Under the pieces are notes generated by a model. The model saw only the letters and a program-made list of their open reading frames with translations. It was not told the DNA's origin and made no database searches. Position numbers and translations under genes: made by a program. This document shows positions 41,810 to 52,562 of a stretch of DNA of 64,000 bases, piece by piece. The first letter of the stretch is position 1; every line of letters begins with the position of its first letter. The DNA comes from Alentia gelatinosa (taxonomy: Eukaryota > Annelida > Polychaeta > Phyllodocida > Polynoidae): NCBI GenBank assembly GCA_950022655.1, contig OX465583.1:67817652-67881651 (forward strand), read 5' to 3'.

Positions 41810-42295
41810 TAAAATCCAGTGGAGAATCTCGGCAGGGTTCGTCTCAGACAAACACAAAAATGTGAGGTACACGAGTCCCACCGTGTGAATCCCACTTTAC
41901 AGGGTACAGAATCTCAGCAGGACTTGTCTCAGACAAACACCATGTGAGGTACGTGAGTCCCACTTTGTGAATCACACTTTACAGGGTACAGAATCTCAGC
42001 AGGACTTGTCTCAGACAAACACCATGTGAGGTACGTGAGTCCCACTTTGTGAATCACACTTTACAGGGTACAGAATCTCAGCAGGACTTGTCTCAGACAA
42101 ACACCATGTGAGGTACGTGAGTCCCACTTTGTGAATCACACTTTACAGGGTACGGAATCTCAGCAGGATTTGTCTCAGACAAACACCCTGTGAGGTACGT
42201 GAATCCCACTTTGTGAATCCCACTTTACAGGGTACAGAATCTCAGACAAACACCCTGTGAGGTACATAAGTCCCACCATGTGAATTCCACTCATC
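41810..42295 (-). repeat. 82 bp tandem repeat of a family G terminus, 6 copies
   Basis: ATCTCAGCAGGACTTGTCTC starts at 41911, 41993, 42075 and 42157, with further starts at 41826 and 42239, spaced 82-85 bp. Each unit holds AGACAAACACCATGTGAGG, TACGTGAGTCCCACTTTGTG and AATCACACTTTACAGGGTAC. Copies are very similar, so the expansion is recent. Confidence 0.93.
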
Positions 42296-42430
42296 ATATA
42301 TACTTGTAGGCGGATGTCTCACTTTTACTGGCCAGGAGTACAGATTCCTATATACCCATTAATGAACTAACTAGAGTTACATACCGTTGCTGGGGGGTGC
42401 ATTAAAAATAAGTTATGTGTCGAGGTTGAC

Positions 42431-42540
42431 GTTTTCGTCCCGCTGTCATGTTTTCGTCCCGCTGTCATGTTTTCGTCCCGCTGTCATGTTTTCGTCCCGC
42501 TCTGATCACGTGATACAATACAGCAGCGGGACGAAACAAT
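42431..42540 (+). repeat. 19 bp tandem repeat (4 copies) with an inverted copy
   Basis: GTTTTCGTCCCGCTGTCAT starts at 42431, 42450, 42469 and 42488. CAGCAGCGGGACGAAACA at 42521-42538 is an inverted copy, so the block can fold. TGATCACGTGATACA sits at the tip. Confidence 0.9.
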
Positions 42541-42699
42541 AGCTGTTGTGGTTACTCGATAAGGGTGGCCATTTGCTTCGGAAGTGTTTCAGGTAAAGAA
42601 TTAAGCATTTTTATCGATATTTGAAGGTATATAGGAATAGGGAAACCAAGTACCGGTAAGCAAAAGTCAAAGTTACTTGGGCAGTAATTTTTCCGAGCC
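42541..42699. other. Unassigned sequence
   Basis: CAAGTACCGGTAAGCAAAAGT at 42648 and its inverse near 42715 form a loose inverted pair with TTACTTGGGCAGTAATTTTT between. Nothing else was recognised. Confidence 0.3.
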
Positions 42700-42870
42700 T
42701 TACCTCGTAACTTTGAACTTTTGCTCACCGGAACATAGTTTCCCTCTATTACGTTCGTCACTGATCGACGAAACGTTTAACCTTACGTCCCTCCGTACCA
42801 TGTGACCACTGTGGCGAACGAAATCCGTACAATTGGCTTGTAAGTGTGAAACATTCGCCCACATGTATAA
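42700..42870 (-). repeat. Family M dispersed repeat
   Basis: CGTCACTGATCGACGAAACG, TACGTCCCTCCGTACCATGTG and ACATTCGCCCACATGTATA have counterparts at 53450-53560 (GTCACATGGTACAGAGGGACG, GTCACTCAGTGACGAACGG, CATTCGCCCATAGGTATA), partly inverted. Confidence 0.55.
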
Positions 42871-43499
42871 AATAATATAGTTATTTTGGATTGAACGACT
42901 GTAGATCATGTAACAAATATGTAACAAATATTCCAAATAGGAAAATGCACAGGGGGCAAATAGAAGTGAGACAATCGAAACGCAACAAGAAACCATGGCT
43001 TGTAAAACTCACTAAACAGCAACCATGGGAAACTACTCATCAGAATACCCTAAATTAAATTTGACGTTAACAATTAAAAAGCACATTACAAACCAGTAAA
43101 AGAAAAGTGCAGCAGCCAGGAGGGCTGCTTATCGGAGCAGAGTGGCCCGTGGCCGTTCCCTGGCCGTTCCCTGGAAGGCCCGTTAATTGGGGGCTTGTTG
43201 TGGGAAATGCATGTGGCAAAGGTTAAGTCTGTAAATTATGAAACAGTCCCCAGTGAGATGGCCCCGGTGCCCGGTCACAATGTGATTATTAGTTCATTCA
43301 TATTGTCATTATTTTACGAAATGATTACATTTGATGAACCTCAGTTCGTGAAGCAATCATAGAAAATCACTCTAACACAGACTTTATACGACATCGCTTG
43401 TATGTAAAGAGTTCGCAAACACACTTCATATTGAATGAGAATATGTACCTAAAAGGATTGACTCTCACGCGATTCTTCAGGTCTTCTGGGCTGGTAGAA
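42871..43499. other. Unassigned sequence
   Basis: TGGCCGTTCCC is duplicated at 43152-43175. A 98-codon minus frame has no domain. Confidence 0.35.
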
Positions 43500-43736
43500 T
43501 ACCCCCTTTTATTACCCACCGAGTACGGAGTCTCCATGCTAAGCTTATGGAGCTTACAGATCGCTACTGAGTAGAATACGGACCTCCGGAATCTCCTAGG
43601 AGAATACGTCTTTTCCGGCCACCTGACGGGCGTAATAGGAACTAATTCATATGAACAAAGCACAGCGCTAGGGTCGAATTTCTAATAATATACCAGCTTT
43701 CTTTCCTGATAATCACTCGAAAGGTGAGTAATAAAA
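43500..43736 (+). mobile_element. Family R MITE, complete copy
   Basis: TTTTATTACCCACCGAGTAC at the left is mirrored by CACTCGAAAGGTGAGTAATA at the right. CTACTGAGTAGAATACGGAC, CGGCCACCTGACGGGC and GGGTCGAATTTCTAATAATA lie between. Confidence 0.75.
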
Positions 43737-44351
43737 ACAACGCTATCGCTCGGAGTATTACTGCCTCGAGTTCGTGCCATAGTTATAGGATAAAAGACCT
43801 CAAACTACAACCGCTACGGACTCTGTTATCTCCTTTTCTCTTACTATCGGTCTGTTGTCTTCAGAAGTTTGTCTCTATATCGCAGATTTATTGCCCTAAA
43901 CATACAGTCGACGTAGAAAGTTCCGAGTCTTCTTCAGGAGATGGATGTCTTCTACAGAACTTTGTTCTTGTACTTCTTCCCACCCTCTGCTACGTCTAAT
44001 TGTAGGCAATCTTTTCTTCCATTACTCTTCCAGCGGGCCAGTGGCTGTATGCGCTTAATTGTCTTCCCTACTCATTAGCGTTCACCTACACGTATTTACA
44101 CAAAGTAATCTCTGACAATACGCGCCATATCCACACAACAATGTCGGCCATCGCTCACTTCCCCGTGACGAATGAATACACATACGTCATACCGTGACGA
44201 ATGGATACATATACGTCACACTATGGAGATACTGAGGATTATGTTGGGTACGAGGAAGCGTGATTAATCTCCTGGGGCCTCCAGAGCCGACTCCCTGTAG
44301 GATATGACTGTTGAGATGAATGGCAGAGAGCCATTAAGGGCAGTGAAGTCA
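43737..44351. other. Unassigned sequence
   Basis: CCGTGACGAATGAATACACAT and CCGTGACGAATGGATACATAT near 44163 and 44193 are a short 30 bp duplication. A 91-codon + frame has no domain. Confidence 0.35.
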
Positions 44352-44534
44352 GGGGCCCCTTTAATAATCTAGGATCGTATATGAAAACCTTTTTCTGTAC
44401 CTCGTTTATTGTTAAATAGATTTTAAGTTCGTTTGCTAAGACAGTCTTAAGGTCGTCCATAAGGGTTAATTTAAGGTGACCCACATCGGTTCTGGGTCTC
44501 CTTGGTATACAGAAAAGGATTTTCATGAACGATC
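44352..44534. mobile_element. Family B MITE, right end replaced
   Basis: AGGGGCCCCTTTAATAATCT, AGGATCGTATATGAAAACC, GCTAAGACAGTCTTAAGG and GGTGACCCACATCGG match the 29819 copy. At AACGATCCTA the expected right TIR is lost and family I sequence begins. Confidence 0.75.
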
Positions 44535-44640
44535 CTATCGTAAAACTGAATGAGTTTTAATCTGGGCTCCCGTATGCGACGACTGGAGTTTGGCGTAGTG
44601 ATATCACAGAGCCAAAACTCCAGTCGCCGCATACTTAAGC
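44535..44640. mobile_element. Family I foldback MITE
   Basis: The arm GTATGCGACGACTGGAGTTT (from 44572) faces AAAACTCCAGTCGCCGCATAC (to 44634) over a 17-base GCGTAGTGATATCACAGA-type loop. ATCGTAAAACTGAATGAG precedes it. A relative lies at 58735-58875. Confidence 0.8.
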
Positions 44641-44850
44641 ATGTTTAGCCACGATAAAGCTGCGATGTATATTTTACATAGCCCTGTTGAAAGGCCTCTG
44701 TTGCAGTGTTTCGCAGTGTGTCGGAATGGGTTTTGTGTAAATAAGAAGGTGACCATGATACTAACACACACCATAACATGAGAGGTGAGACAAGGCAAAC
44801 GATATGAAGGTGTATGTGTGTAAGGAGTAGGGTTGGAGTGCATAGATTAC
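44641..44850. other. Unassigned sequence
   Basis: No feature was recognised. Confidence 0.3.
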
Positions 44851-45250
44851 ACTTTTTTTTTATATTGGAGATTTACCCTGCGAAGACATAGGTTGGTACA
44901 ACCTGTTTGAGTGTCCTCACAGCTACAATTTTAACATTTTACAATCATCGGAAGTAAACATATTTTTGAGGATAAAGAATATGAAGAAATTAGATGGTTT
45001 ATCAGTCCTTGAGTCCGTGACCGAATGTAGAGAATGAATTTAAATTCCTTATAGGTTTCTATACTGCGAATGTTTTCGGGTTGTGAGCTCCATAGATTAG
45101 AACCATAGTATCCCAAAGATTTTATGTAAGCGTTACAGTTTGGTTTCATAATTTTTAAAGTGTAGCATCTACTACAAGGAGAATCATTGTTCACCATTGG
45201 AAATTGAAGAAGTAGAAATGCCTGCCGATCTTCTCACGCACTATTTTGAC
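44851..45250 (-). pseudogene. 5'-truncated LINE remnant: C-terminal end of reverse transcriptase, 3' UTR and poly-A
   Basis: On the minus strand, codons from about 45220 to 44931 encode a block whose signature is YYGSNLWSSQPENIRSI followed by ETYKEFKF. This matches the conserved 'GxxLWNSLPxxIRxxxxxxxFK' region at the very C-terminus of jockey/CR1/RTE-like LINE reverse transcriptases. The usual WNSLP reads WSSQP here. The frame ends at 44931. About 70 bases of 3' UTR follow (GTGAGGACACTCAAACAGG, CCTATGTCTTCGCAGGG), then a run of A on the minus strand ending at 44851. No catalytic FADD or endonuclease region is present, so it is a dead 5'-truncated insertion, as is normal for LINEs. Clade assignment is not possible by eye. 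Confidence 0.7.
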
Positions 45251-45735
45251 TGCTTGGGACTCTTTTTTCCATATTCTTCTAGGAGAATATGACTCTCCGT
45301 ATTCTACTCAGTAGCAATGTGTAGGTTATATATATATGCTTTTTATGTAGGTTTCGGATTAGGTGGATGATAAAACAGATGGCAATATATATTTATTCCT
45401 GTAAAAAGCGCCTTTAAGACCTGTATTCCATCATACGCCTATAACTCCAGATTCCTGACATAAATAATCGCTTGTCAATATTAGAATTACTCTAAATTGA
45501 TATCGATCCACTTTCCTATACGTTATTCATCATAGTCTGTGAATGTTCAGTCCAGTAGGTTATATAATGACAACCTAGAACCCATAGAATCGGCAACATC
45601 TGTACATTTGTAGATTTGATACCTTTCAGAATTAATTACAGGCGCCAATATTTAAGGTATAGATAATAGTGGCCGCAATCGCGTCTTTGATATGTAGACG
45701 CACAAGTGCAATTATGGATCAGGTATAAATGTACG
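45251..45735. other. Family R fragment, then unassigned sequence
   Basis: TTCTTCTAGGAGAATATGAC and ATTCTACTCAGTAGCAATG (45270-45320) are an inverted family R middle. The rest is unassigned. Confidence 0.45.
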
Positions 45736-45740
45736 GTTTA

Positions 45741-45898
45741 AAGCCCGTTTCCATTGGCCGACATTTACATTTTGTGTCAGCAGTGCTAAAGGTCCGTCGG
45801 TGGTTCCTGACTGTATATCGGTGATGGCCAATGGAACTAGGCTATTAGGAGAACACAGACAATCTACACTGTTTTCGTCGGCCAATGGAAACGGGCCT
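45741..45898. mobile_element. Family D MITE, 158 bp, TTA target duplication
   Basis: AAGCCCGTTTCCATTGGCCG at the left and CGGCCAATGGAAACGGGCCT at the right are flanked by TTA (45738-45740, 45899-45901). The interior GGTCCGTCGGTGGTTCCTGA matches the inverse of the copy at 33626. Confidence 0.88.
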
Positions 45899-46445
45899 TT
45901 ATAGTCACCAAAGCAAGAAATACCATGAAGCGGGAAATAAATAAAACAAGATCTTTTCACAGAATCGGATTTGGCCATTGAAAGTTATATTTCTGCAATA
46001 ACGAGAGTGAACCATCCACAAAATTTTCTAACAATCAGATATTTCGCCGCCCGAACTATAGTATTGTCACTAGACTCCTCGATGCTTGGGAACGTACAAC
46101 CGCCTGTCCTTACGCCTCTCACTGAGCATTGATCAAAGGAACTCCCGTTACACCCTCAGCCCCAGTGTGTGACCCCAATGACCTCTGCAGGCCAGTGCCT
46201 CCCACCCCGGATCACTGAAGGGTATGTCTGGAGTCTCATAGGGAAAGATAAGTGCATCATTAGCGTCATGCAAACAAAGACGTGACGTCAGCACTGCGTC
46301 ACATGACGTCAGGTGGATGTCATTATTCACCGGAAGTTATGTTTGCAGTCAGGAGGTGTGGTTTACTAATAAGGAACTGCATCGAGATCCATAGGCATTG
46401 AAAATATGCCATGAGTTTTGATTGTGGTGTAATGTCAGGAGGCAT
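45899..46445. other. Unassigned sequence with paired CRE motifs
   Basis: Low repeat content and higher GC from 46070 to 46330. It contains the two cAMP-response-type sites listed separately. No exon was recognised. Confidence 0.4.
46283..46311. promoter_or_regulatory. Two perfect CRE palindromes (TGACGTCA) 21 bp apart
   Basis: TGACGTCA occurs at 46283-46290 and 46304-46311, two helical turns apart. CREB/ATF factors bind this octamer. The association with a promoter or enhancer is inference, since no transcript is evident. Confidence 0.4.
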
Positions 46446-46449
46446 AGAC

Positions 46450-46722
46450 GAGTGAGATTATATGGTTCCGATATGGTCTACAATGCATCTTCCAATAAAA
46501 AATCAAAATCGCGTCGGAAGGTCACCTAATATCGGGGCAGTTGACCACGTTTCTGCGATTAGATACCGATAAAAAAACCCGTGCAAGGCGTGGTGAAGTG
46601 GGATGTCTAGACATATGTCTACGATTTTGCACATTCCCGATATGTCTCTGATATTTGCTTTTTGTATCGGTGCCATATAAGTAGGTTTAAATTTCTATCT
46701 AGTAGATGGATGCCAGGCCATA
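46450..46722 (-). mobile_element. Family J element, minus orientation
   Basis: TATGGTTCCGATATGGTCTAC, TCACCTAATATCGGGGCAG, TTGACCACGTTTCTGCGATT, AGACATATGTCTACGATTTT and TTGTATCGGTGCCATA run opposite to the complete copy at 53901-54183. Confidence 0.75.
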
Positions 46723-47519
46723 ATGTAGCACCAAAATGAATGGCGTATTTTCAGTATCTATGAATCGGGTGAGGTTTAGATTTTAGCTCACCCATATCAA
46801 TGACTGTGGTGTTTTTGGGTGAAAGATGGCTTCAGTTAACTCTGATTATACAGACAACAACAACCTGTAACTGCTCTGTTGGATCGCCGACTCCATGTGC
46901 TGCTCAGCGTTTTATTTCAGGTCTCACTACACAGAGTATATATTTTAAGGTCTCACAACACAGAGTATATATATAACAATGACTAATTGGCTAACATTTG
47001 TGACATCATCCCCCATTGAGTCTTTTTCTACAATACTCAATGGGCATTGAGTACGAGTTTCCAATGTTAAGTCTATGGGGGATACCAAGGGTGAGATAAC
47101 TTAAACTAGACATTAAGTATACCGCTGAATGTATAATTCTTGTATACATGTAGTATACGATTTTGGTAGTATACCAAAATCGGTCAATGAAAACAACCAA
47201 GCTCGTGAAATGACCCACAACTTTTTCTGCTTAGATTATGCAATGTGGCACCACCCACCACTGAGTAAAGGCTAGGTCACTGAATGAAATCGACTACCTC
47301 ACCGATTTTTCGATACCAACGCACATTCGGTGGCCCCACTGGAAGACTTTCTGGGTAAATTTATCTTTCTTATTATTATATATCTGTGTGCCAATGTCTA
47401 TCCTATACTGCCTGCTGCTAGGGGTGCAATAATAATAATGTTCGTGTCCGCTGTGACGGTGACTTAATAAGTCACTAAAATGGTATTTTCACTGATTTGA
47501 GCTATATCATAATAAGCTA
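46723..47519. other. Mostly unassigned, with a family A fragment at 47020-47105
   Basis: GAGTACGAGTTTCCAATGTT and AAGTCTATGGGGGATACC...GGGTGAGATAA match 40950-41015. GGTCTCACTACACAGAGTATA is duplicated at 46921 and 46951. Confidence 0.45.
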
Positions 47520-47655
47520 ACATCCTTACTGTGGACGAAACGGTTCTTATTCTCGGTCAGTCGTAGATTTCAAACTCCCTTCCGCCTACGGCATTAGGCA
47601 GTATGAAATTAACAACTGACCTTGAACAGGATCCGCTTTGACCACAGTAAGGACG
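47520..47655. mobile_element. Family V foldback
   Basis: ACATCCTTACTGTGGACGAA at the left is mirrored by TTTGACCACAGTAAGGACGT at the right. The loop region holds CGCCTACGGCATTAGGCAGT and ATGAAATTAAC. The relative at 57085-57195 keeps the left arm and middle. Confidence 0.8.
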
Positions 47656-47681
47656 TTTCCTAATATTAATGCTGAGGCTTA

Positions 47682-48101
47682 AGGCGGGCGTCCACCAACT
47701 ACGACAAGGCTACGACAAGAGCCGACAAAAAAGTTCCTATCGGCGCCTTGTCGCAGCCTTGTCGTGAGAAGGGGGGCTTTACGACAGCGTTGTCGTGGCG
47801 TGTCATAGACGTTGCTGGTTCCCGTAAAAAAGGCGTCCATGGTCCCGATATACTACGACAGTGATATCAAGGAAACCACAACACTCCACGACAAGGGTCC
47901 AGTCATGGCAAAAATCGAACATGTTCGATTTTGTCGTAACCTTGTCAGAAGGCCCCCGACAGGCCCCCGACAGGCTTCCAGTCGCAGCCTGTCGTGGCCT
48001 TGTCGTAGACTCTTGTCGGGAACTAGGGTCCACCAACCACGACAAGGCTACGACAAGGCTTCCAATCGTCGGCCTGTTGTGGTTGGTGGACGCTCGCTTT
48101 T
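47682..48101. mobile_element. Family E palindromic MITE
   Basis: AGGCGGGCGTCCACCAACTA at the left (after TTA) is mirrored by GGTTGGTGGACGCTCGCTTT at the right. The central CGAACATGTTCG is intact at 47916-47927 within a longer AAAATCG...CGATTTT palindrome. Frames on both strands are arm translations. Confidence 0.85.
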
Positions 48102-49552
48102 AATTAACTTTTAACGTCGCAGCAATGGCGCGTTACACCAAAGCACACACCCTCTTCCCGTTAATCATAGTTATTGGTGAGAAAACAACTGAACTTGTGC
48201 CGAGACAATTATTGTCTGCAAGAATTGTTTTAAGTCTTTCTAAGAAGCTGGAATTGTTTCGTTCTCCTTGAAATAAGCAGCGTTGCATCGAACTTCCGCT
48301 CTGTTTTACGCTCAAAATGCCCCGTTTTCGGACGAACGTCAAGTTTAATGGCCGTGGTCCCAGCCCAGTGGCCATTAACTCATTGATGATTGGCCATTAA
48401 ATTGATAATCACGGATTAATGGATTGTTCACAAGTCGTAATAGGCGCTGAACGAGAAGCTTTTTTACAGAAACATAAAATGATGAAACACGTGTGGTTTT
48501 GAATCAGCAAGGTCTGGATTTGATGTTAGAAAACATTAGTAACATTTGATCAGTGAGAAGATAAGAAAAAAGAAGGGAAAATATCATATCCATCGTATTT
48601 CATATTTGCTTTGTAGCGACTGTATATAGAAGACTGCGTTGCCTTTGCAGATGAATGCTTTATTAGAGCATGCTTGCAGGATCTATGTTTGTAATTTTTT
48701 CGTTCCAATGGGTCTGTCTAGGATCCGTAGTTGGAAAAAATGTATGCTTGCAGGCTCTATATACGTTGCCTATAGGTTAGGGTAATCACATATAGGCTTC
48801 CAGCGTACTGCAAAAACAATATCCCTTTACTATCTGTATGGTACTCACTGTAATACTGGGAAAGGAGTCGGGTGGCAGTGTTGGAGGGTAATAGAGGCAT
48901 GCCCATGAACATGACCAATCGCTCAAGACCGAAATACCTGATTGACCCACTGGTGCTTGATATATTTGGATCCTAGACTCAGGCAGTTGAAGAAATGGCA
49001 AGTTGACTGGGTGGAATTGGGTTACAGACAACGATCCATATACATACAACCCAAACCTTTCAATTGTTATTCATTTATAATTGCACGCTCATTCATCAAT
49101 GATGAACATATTATCTATTCCTAGTGATAGGTTCATGTCAGTGCACAGGGCGCCAAGCAGGTGTGAAAGCACAAAAGAATTGAGTAACTGGTCAGTCATG
49201 TCCAGAGAGGAGGTCTAGGGTTCCGACCATAATTGGTGAAAGACTAGGAAAAGATCTTCAAAAGTTGTTATACGTTACCAACCGCCGATCCGACCAAATT
49301 AGAGACGGGTGCTTCAGACTAGCAGAATTATACACAAATGAAGCTTCTATACACACTTTTGGGCCATTTTAGAATCTTTTGGTCCTGGCGGAAGAGTCGA
49401 CTGGGGATCACACTAGGGATATAACAGCTATTTGAGGATAGTAGGATAAATCATGCTTAAAAACACTGCCGTCCCTAGGAGAGAAATCATGTATAATTGG
49501 TCTCCGTCAAGGGAATTCCATCCTTGGCCTGGACAAATAGTCTGTCACACAG
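48102..49552. other. Unassigned sequence, 1.45 kb
   Basis: No repeat family or domain was recognised. An 80-codon minus frame at 48133-48375 (contains PRPLNLTFVRKRG) faintly recalls a LINE ORF1-type nucleic-acid-binding region, but this is too weak to call. GTATGCTTGCAGGCTCTATA (48739) recurs loosely at 58685. Confidence 0.4.
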
Positions 49553-50275
49553 GGGCCCGTTTAATAATCTGCAATAGTACATGAAGACCCATCTCGTGCA
49601 AGGGTTAGCGTTTAATAATATGTAGGTCTGTTGCCTAAACAGTCTTAGCCGTCCTTTGGGTCGCCCATAAGTTTTGTATAAAGCCCAGTACACATCTACC
49701 GATTCAGGTTTGAACGATTAGTTCCCAAATCGTATAGGAGTCGGTGAACTTCTCGCAGGCAAATTACGTAACCCCTCGGCCCTTGTCAGCCACCCAATTA
49801 AAGGCCATTTGCCAACGTTCTGTCGTCGGCGACTGGATTTATCAACATGTTGATGTTGACCGATTTAGGAACATCGAAACACAACTCGTTGGTGACAAAA
49901 GAACATCTCAAGGAGGGGGTTCACTAATCATTGTCTGACCCTTGCCTAGCTGTGCGACATCTACCGACTAGGGCAGGCTCCGACAAATGTACATCAATGT
50001 TCCGAAATCGGTAGATGTGTATTGGGCTTACAGTGATAGAATTAATAATCGTTGCCTGACCCTTGCCTAGCTGTCCTACATCTACCGACTAGGGACGATT
50101 CTGTTAAGATGCCTTGCCTGAGACAAATTACCCTTCCTTTGTCGCCGACAAAGGTACATCAATGTTTAGAAATTGGTAGATGTGTATTGGGCTTTAAGTT
50201 GACCCACATCGTCCCTGAGTCTCTATGGCATACAGAAAAGGGTCCATATGTACGATCCTAGATTATTAAACGGGT
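49553..50275. mobile_element. Family B MITE split by a family C insertion
   Basis: Left part 49553-49681 starts AGGGGCCCGTTTAATAATCT. Right part 50195-50275 ends TACGATCCTAGATTATTAAACGGGTC. Joined, the two parts reproduce the order seen in the uninterrupted copy at 29819 (CCATAAGTTTTGTATAA continuing to AGTTGACCCACATCG). Confidence 0.88.
49682..50194. mobile_element. Family C element inserted in family B, TAA target duplication
   Basis: AGCCCAGTACACATCTACCG at the left and TTGGTAGATGTGTATTGGGCTT at the right are TIRs. TAA is present at 49679-49681 and 50195-50197. Inner blocks GAACGATTAGTTCCCAAATC, GATTTATCAACATGTTGATG and CTGACCCTTGCCTAGCTGT are the inverse of the cluster at 32356-33308. 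A second right-hand segment (50050-50194) suggests a duplicated or nested end. Confidence 0.85.
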
Positions 50276-50770
50276 CATATTAATCATCCTGTCCTTTGAA
50301 AGCACAATCCATATATATATCTAACGTAAAGCATCCTATGACAGTCATAAGACTATGATATAACGGTCCAAGGAGAATCCTTTCAGATATCAAATTTAAA
50401 TATAATTTTCAATCCTAATAATGTACGTATGACTCATTTCATGGAACAAGTATAGAAATGCTTTGATCGATCGTTTTTGAATTTGGAGAAAATTGGCAGC
50501 GATTACAGTCACAGTGCATTTGCAGCCTCCCCATTATTCTGTGCTCGTGCAGGATAATGGGGCGGTATGGGGAGAATTAGGCGCTATTATTGTAATTGAA
50601 GCTGGCCACTCTGGTCTATAGGTCGGGGTGCTGTGGGTGTCAGCACTAATCGGGTAGGGTCTGGACTAATTAATTTATCATATTACAGAAGGCAGCAACT
50701 AGCATCAATTCTAAATGTGGCCATTCACGAATTGGTGAACTATATATGTTATAGATTTGGTAGAAACCGA
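50276..50770. other. Unassigned sequence
   Basis: A short hairpin CCCCATTAT...ATAATGGGG lies at 50530-50562. No other feature was recognised. Confidence 0.35.
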
Positions 50771-51125
50771 AGGAGAGTTAGACTTATCAGTGTTTATGCC
50801 ACGACTGGAAGGTGAAGCGTTAGCGTAGTGAGGAACAGACCTGACCAGAGTGGCATAGACACTGACAAGTCAAACTCGAGTTCAGTTTCGTACTTATCCT
50901 ACCCAGTCTCCATGACTTTATGATATTAGGAAAGTCTGACTCGATTCCGTCCATGTTTGACAGCTGTCAGAATTTCTGCTCTGCAGCCGGAACTATTTAC
51001 ACAGGTGAATAACTCCAGATCACTGATTGGTCAATTTTTTCTTATTCTCAAGGTACATACATTTAACTTCATGTCATGGCACGCCACATAAAATTTGCCT
51101 ATGTTAAATCAATGACGTTTTTTTA
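50771..51125 (+). mobile_element. Family S dispersed repeat
   Basis: GAGAGTTAGACTTATCAGTG, TTTATGCCACGACTGGAAGG, CTTTATGATATTAGGAAAGTC, TTCTGCTCTGCAGCCGGAAC and GCCTATGTTAAATCAATGAC are colinear with 16300-16650. Confidence 0.78.
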
Positions 51126-51144
51126 TTAGGCCTTCCAAAAGCGG

Positions 51145-51270
51145 TGGTATGCTCCTCGGAGTTGCCTCTGCGCAATATCCTCGCATACACTCGGATATTA
51201 CTACGCGTCAACTCATCAAATCATACAGCCGCTTCTATCTGAAACCAGTCAATATTGTGTATGTATACCG
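51145..51270. repeat. Family N segment
   Basis: GCGCAATATCCTCGCATACAC and TCGGATATTACTACGCGTCAACTC form the hairpin seen at 9883. ATACAGCC...AAACCAGTCAATATTGTG matches 39105-39140. Confidence 0.65.
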
Positions 51271-51835
51271 AGTGGTCTGCTACATAGCTCCCTTTTTTAA
51301 AAATATATCGTTGCAAATATTATCATAGAACATTCTGGAACAATGCTTCCTTAACTAATCTGAAGATTGCCATCTCAGTTCAGGTTTCCGTGCTGAGTGT
51401 TTAGTATGAAGTTCATATTGACGAGAGATCAGGAGAAACAGGGTTTCTTTTACCATTTCGGGGTATAGTGCTAAATAAGATTCATTTTACTGGTGCTGGA
51501 AGAGAGATAACATTGAAGAAAGGAGTAGGAAATAAAAATTTAGGAGCAAACGTGTGTGGTGCCCACATATAAGTCCCTAACGTGTACTCCATCATACACC
51601 GTTGATCCCGAGTGTATACTCCAGCCTTGCAGTAATGCAAGGCAAACTTACATAACGGGCATGGTATATGCATGAGGGACTATTGTGGAATATAAGCAGC
51701 TGTCCCTTTTTGGCATTGTATTTTCATATAATAAATGGTATGTCCATGGTACAACCTCATTGTTGTTTATTAATTGAAATTATTTGTACGTTTTTGGCTT
51801 TTAAGAGGATATACCTCCAGTTCTCTTCCCAGCGA
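51271..51835. other. Unassigned sequence
   Basis: No feature was recognised. Confidence 0.35.
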
Positions 51836-52345
51836 CATGGAACCGCGGACACCTCGCGTAAGCGGACAGTTATCTCTGTACGAAAAGGCCTAAACCCCAT
51901 GTAAGCGGACACTTCTGACGCACAGCCTACCAAAAATGGATTAATCTGTGGGTTTTTTTATGAAAGTGTCTGAATATATTCATATAAAATATATTTAGAA
52001 TTAAAAGTAGAATAACTTCCGATCCAATCAATAGGTTGGAAAATCGATTATAGATTTACCATCCCTTCTGTCCCCCCTATACATATCGGTATATAACACT
52101 TCAATAGTGTGATGTAATTTTTTCGGTTCCAACGGACTCGAAAGTAGTCCATGGTCGCAACGCGGTGGGCACTGGACCTCTCAAACCGTAACGCCTCGTC
52201 CACAAACATAACGCTTCAATATTGGCCCCGATGAAACTTGAAAACCCCGTGTAAGCGGAAATCCTGCGTAAGCGAACACTCTGGCCGCCCGGTCGCCCAG
52301 CCGCTCGGCTGCCCGGCCACCCGGCCGTTCAGCCCCCGTCTCCCG
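51836..52345. mobile_element. Diverged pogo/Tigger-like MITE with a GC-rich insert
   Basis: GGAACCGCGGACACCTCGCG, TAAGCGGACAG and CCCATGTAAGCGGACACTTC at the left face CCCCGTGTAAGCGGAAATCC and TGCGTAAGCGAACACTC at the right. 'TAAGCGGACA' words are typical of Tigger-type TIRs. 52280-52335 is a GGCCGCCCGGTCGCC-type short tandem. Confidence 0.5.
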
Positions 52346-52420
52346 TGAGACGATGCTTCTGATGCTAGTATCTCCAAAACTGGAAATAACAACTCATATA
52401 GCAAAAACTTGTGAACCGCC

Positions 52421-52562
52421 GACACACACACACACACCTACACACACACACACACACCTACACACACACCCACACACACACCTACACACACACACACACC
52501 TACACACACACCTACACACCTACACACACACACACACACCTACACACACACACACACACAAA
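52421..52562. repeat. (ACACACACCT)n microsatellite
   Basis: Runs of AC are punctuated by CCT or CCC about every 10-18 bases. The Thr-His frames across it are artefacts. Confidence 0.97.

Noticed and set aside
48133..48375. Possible LINE ORF1-like nucleic-acid-binding fragment on minus
   Set aside because: Only a few residues resemble the pattern, with no neighbouring RT or endonuclease and no tail.
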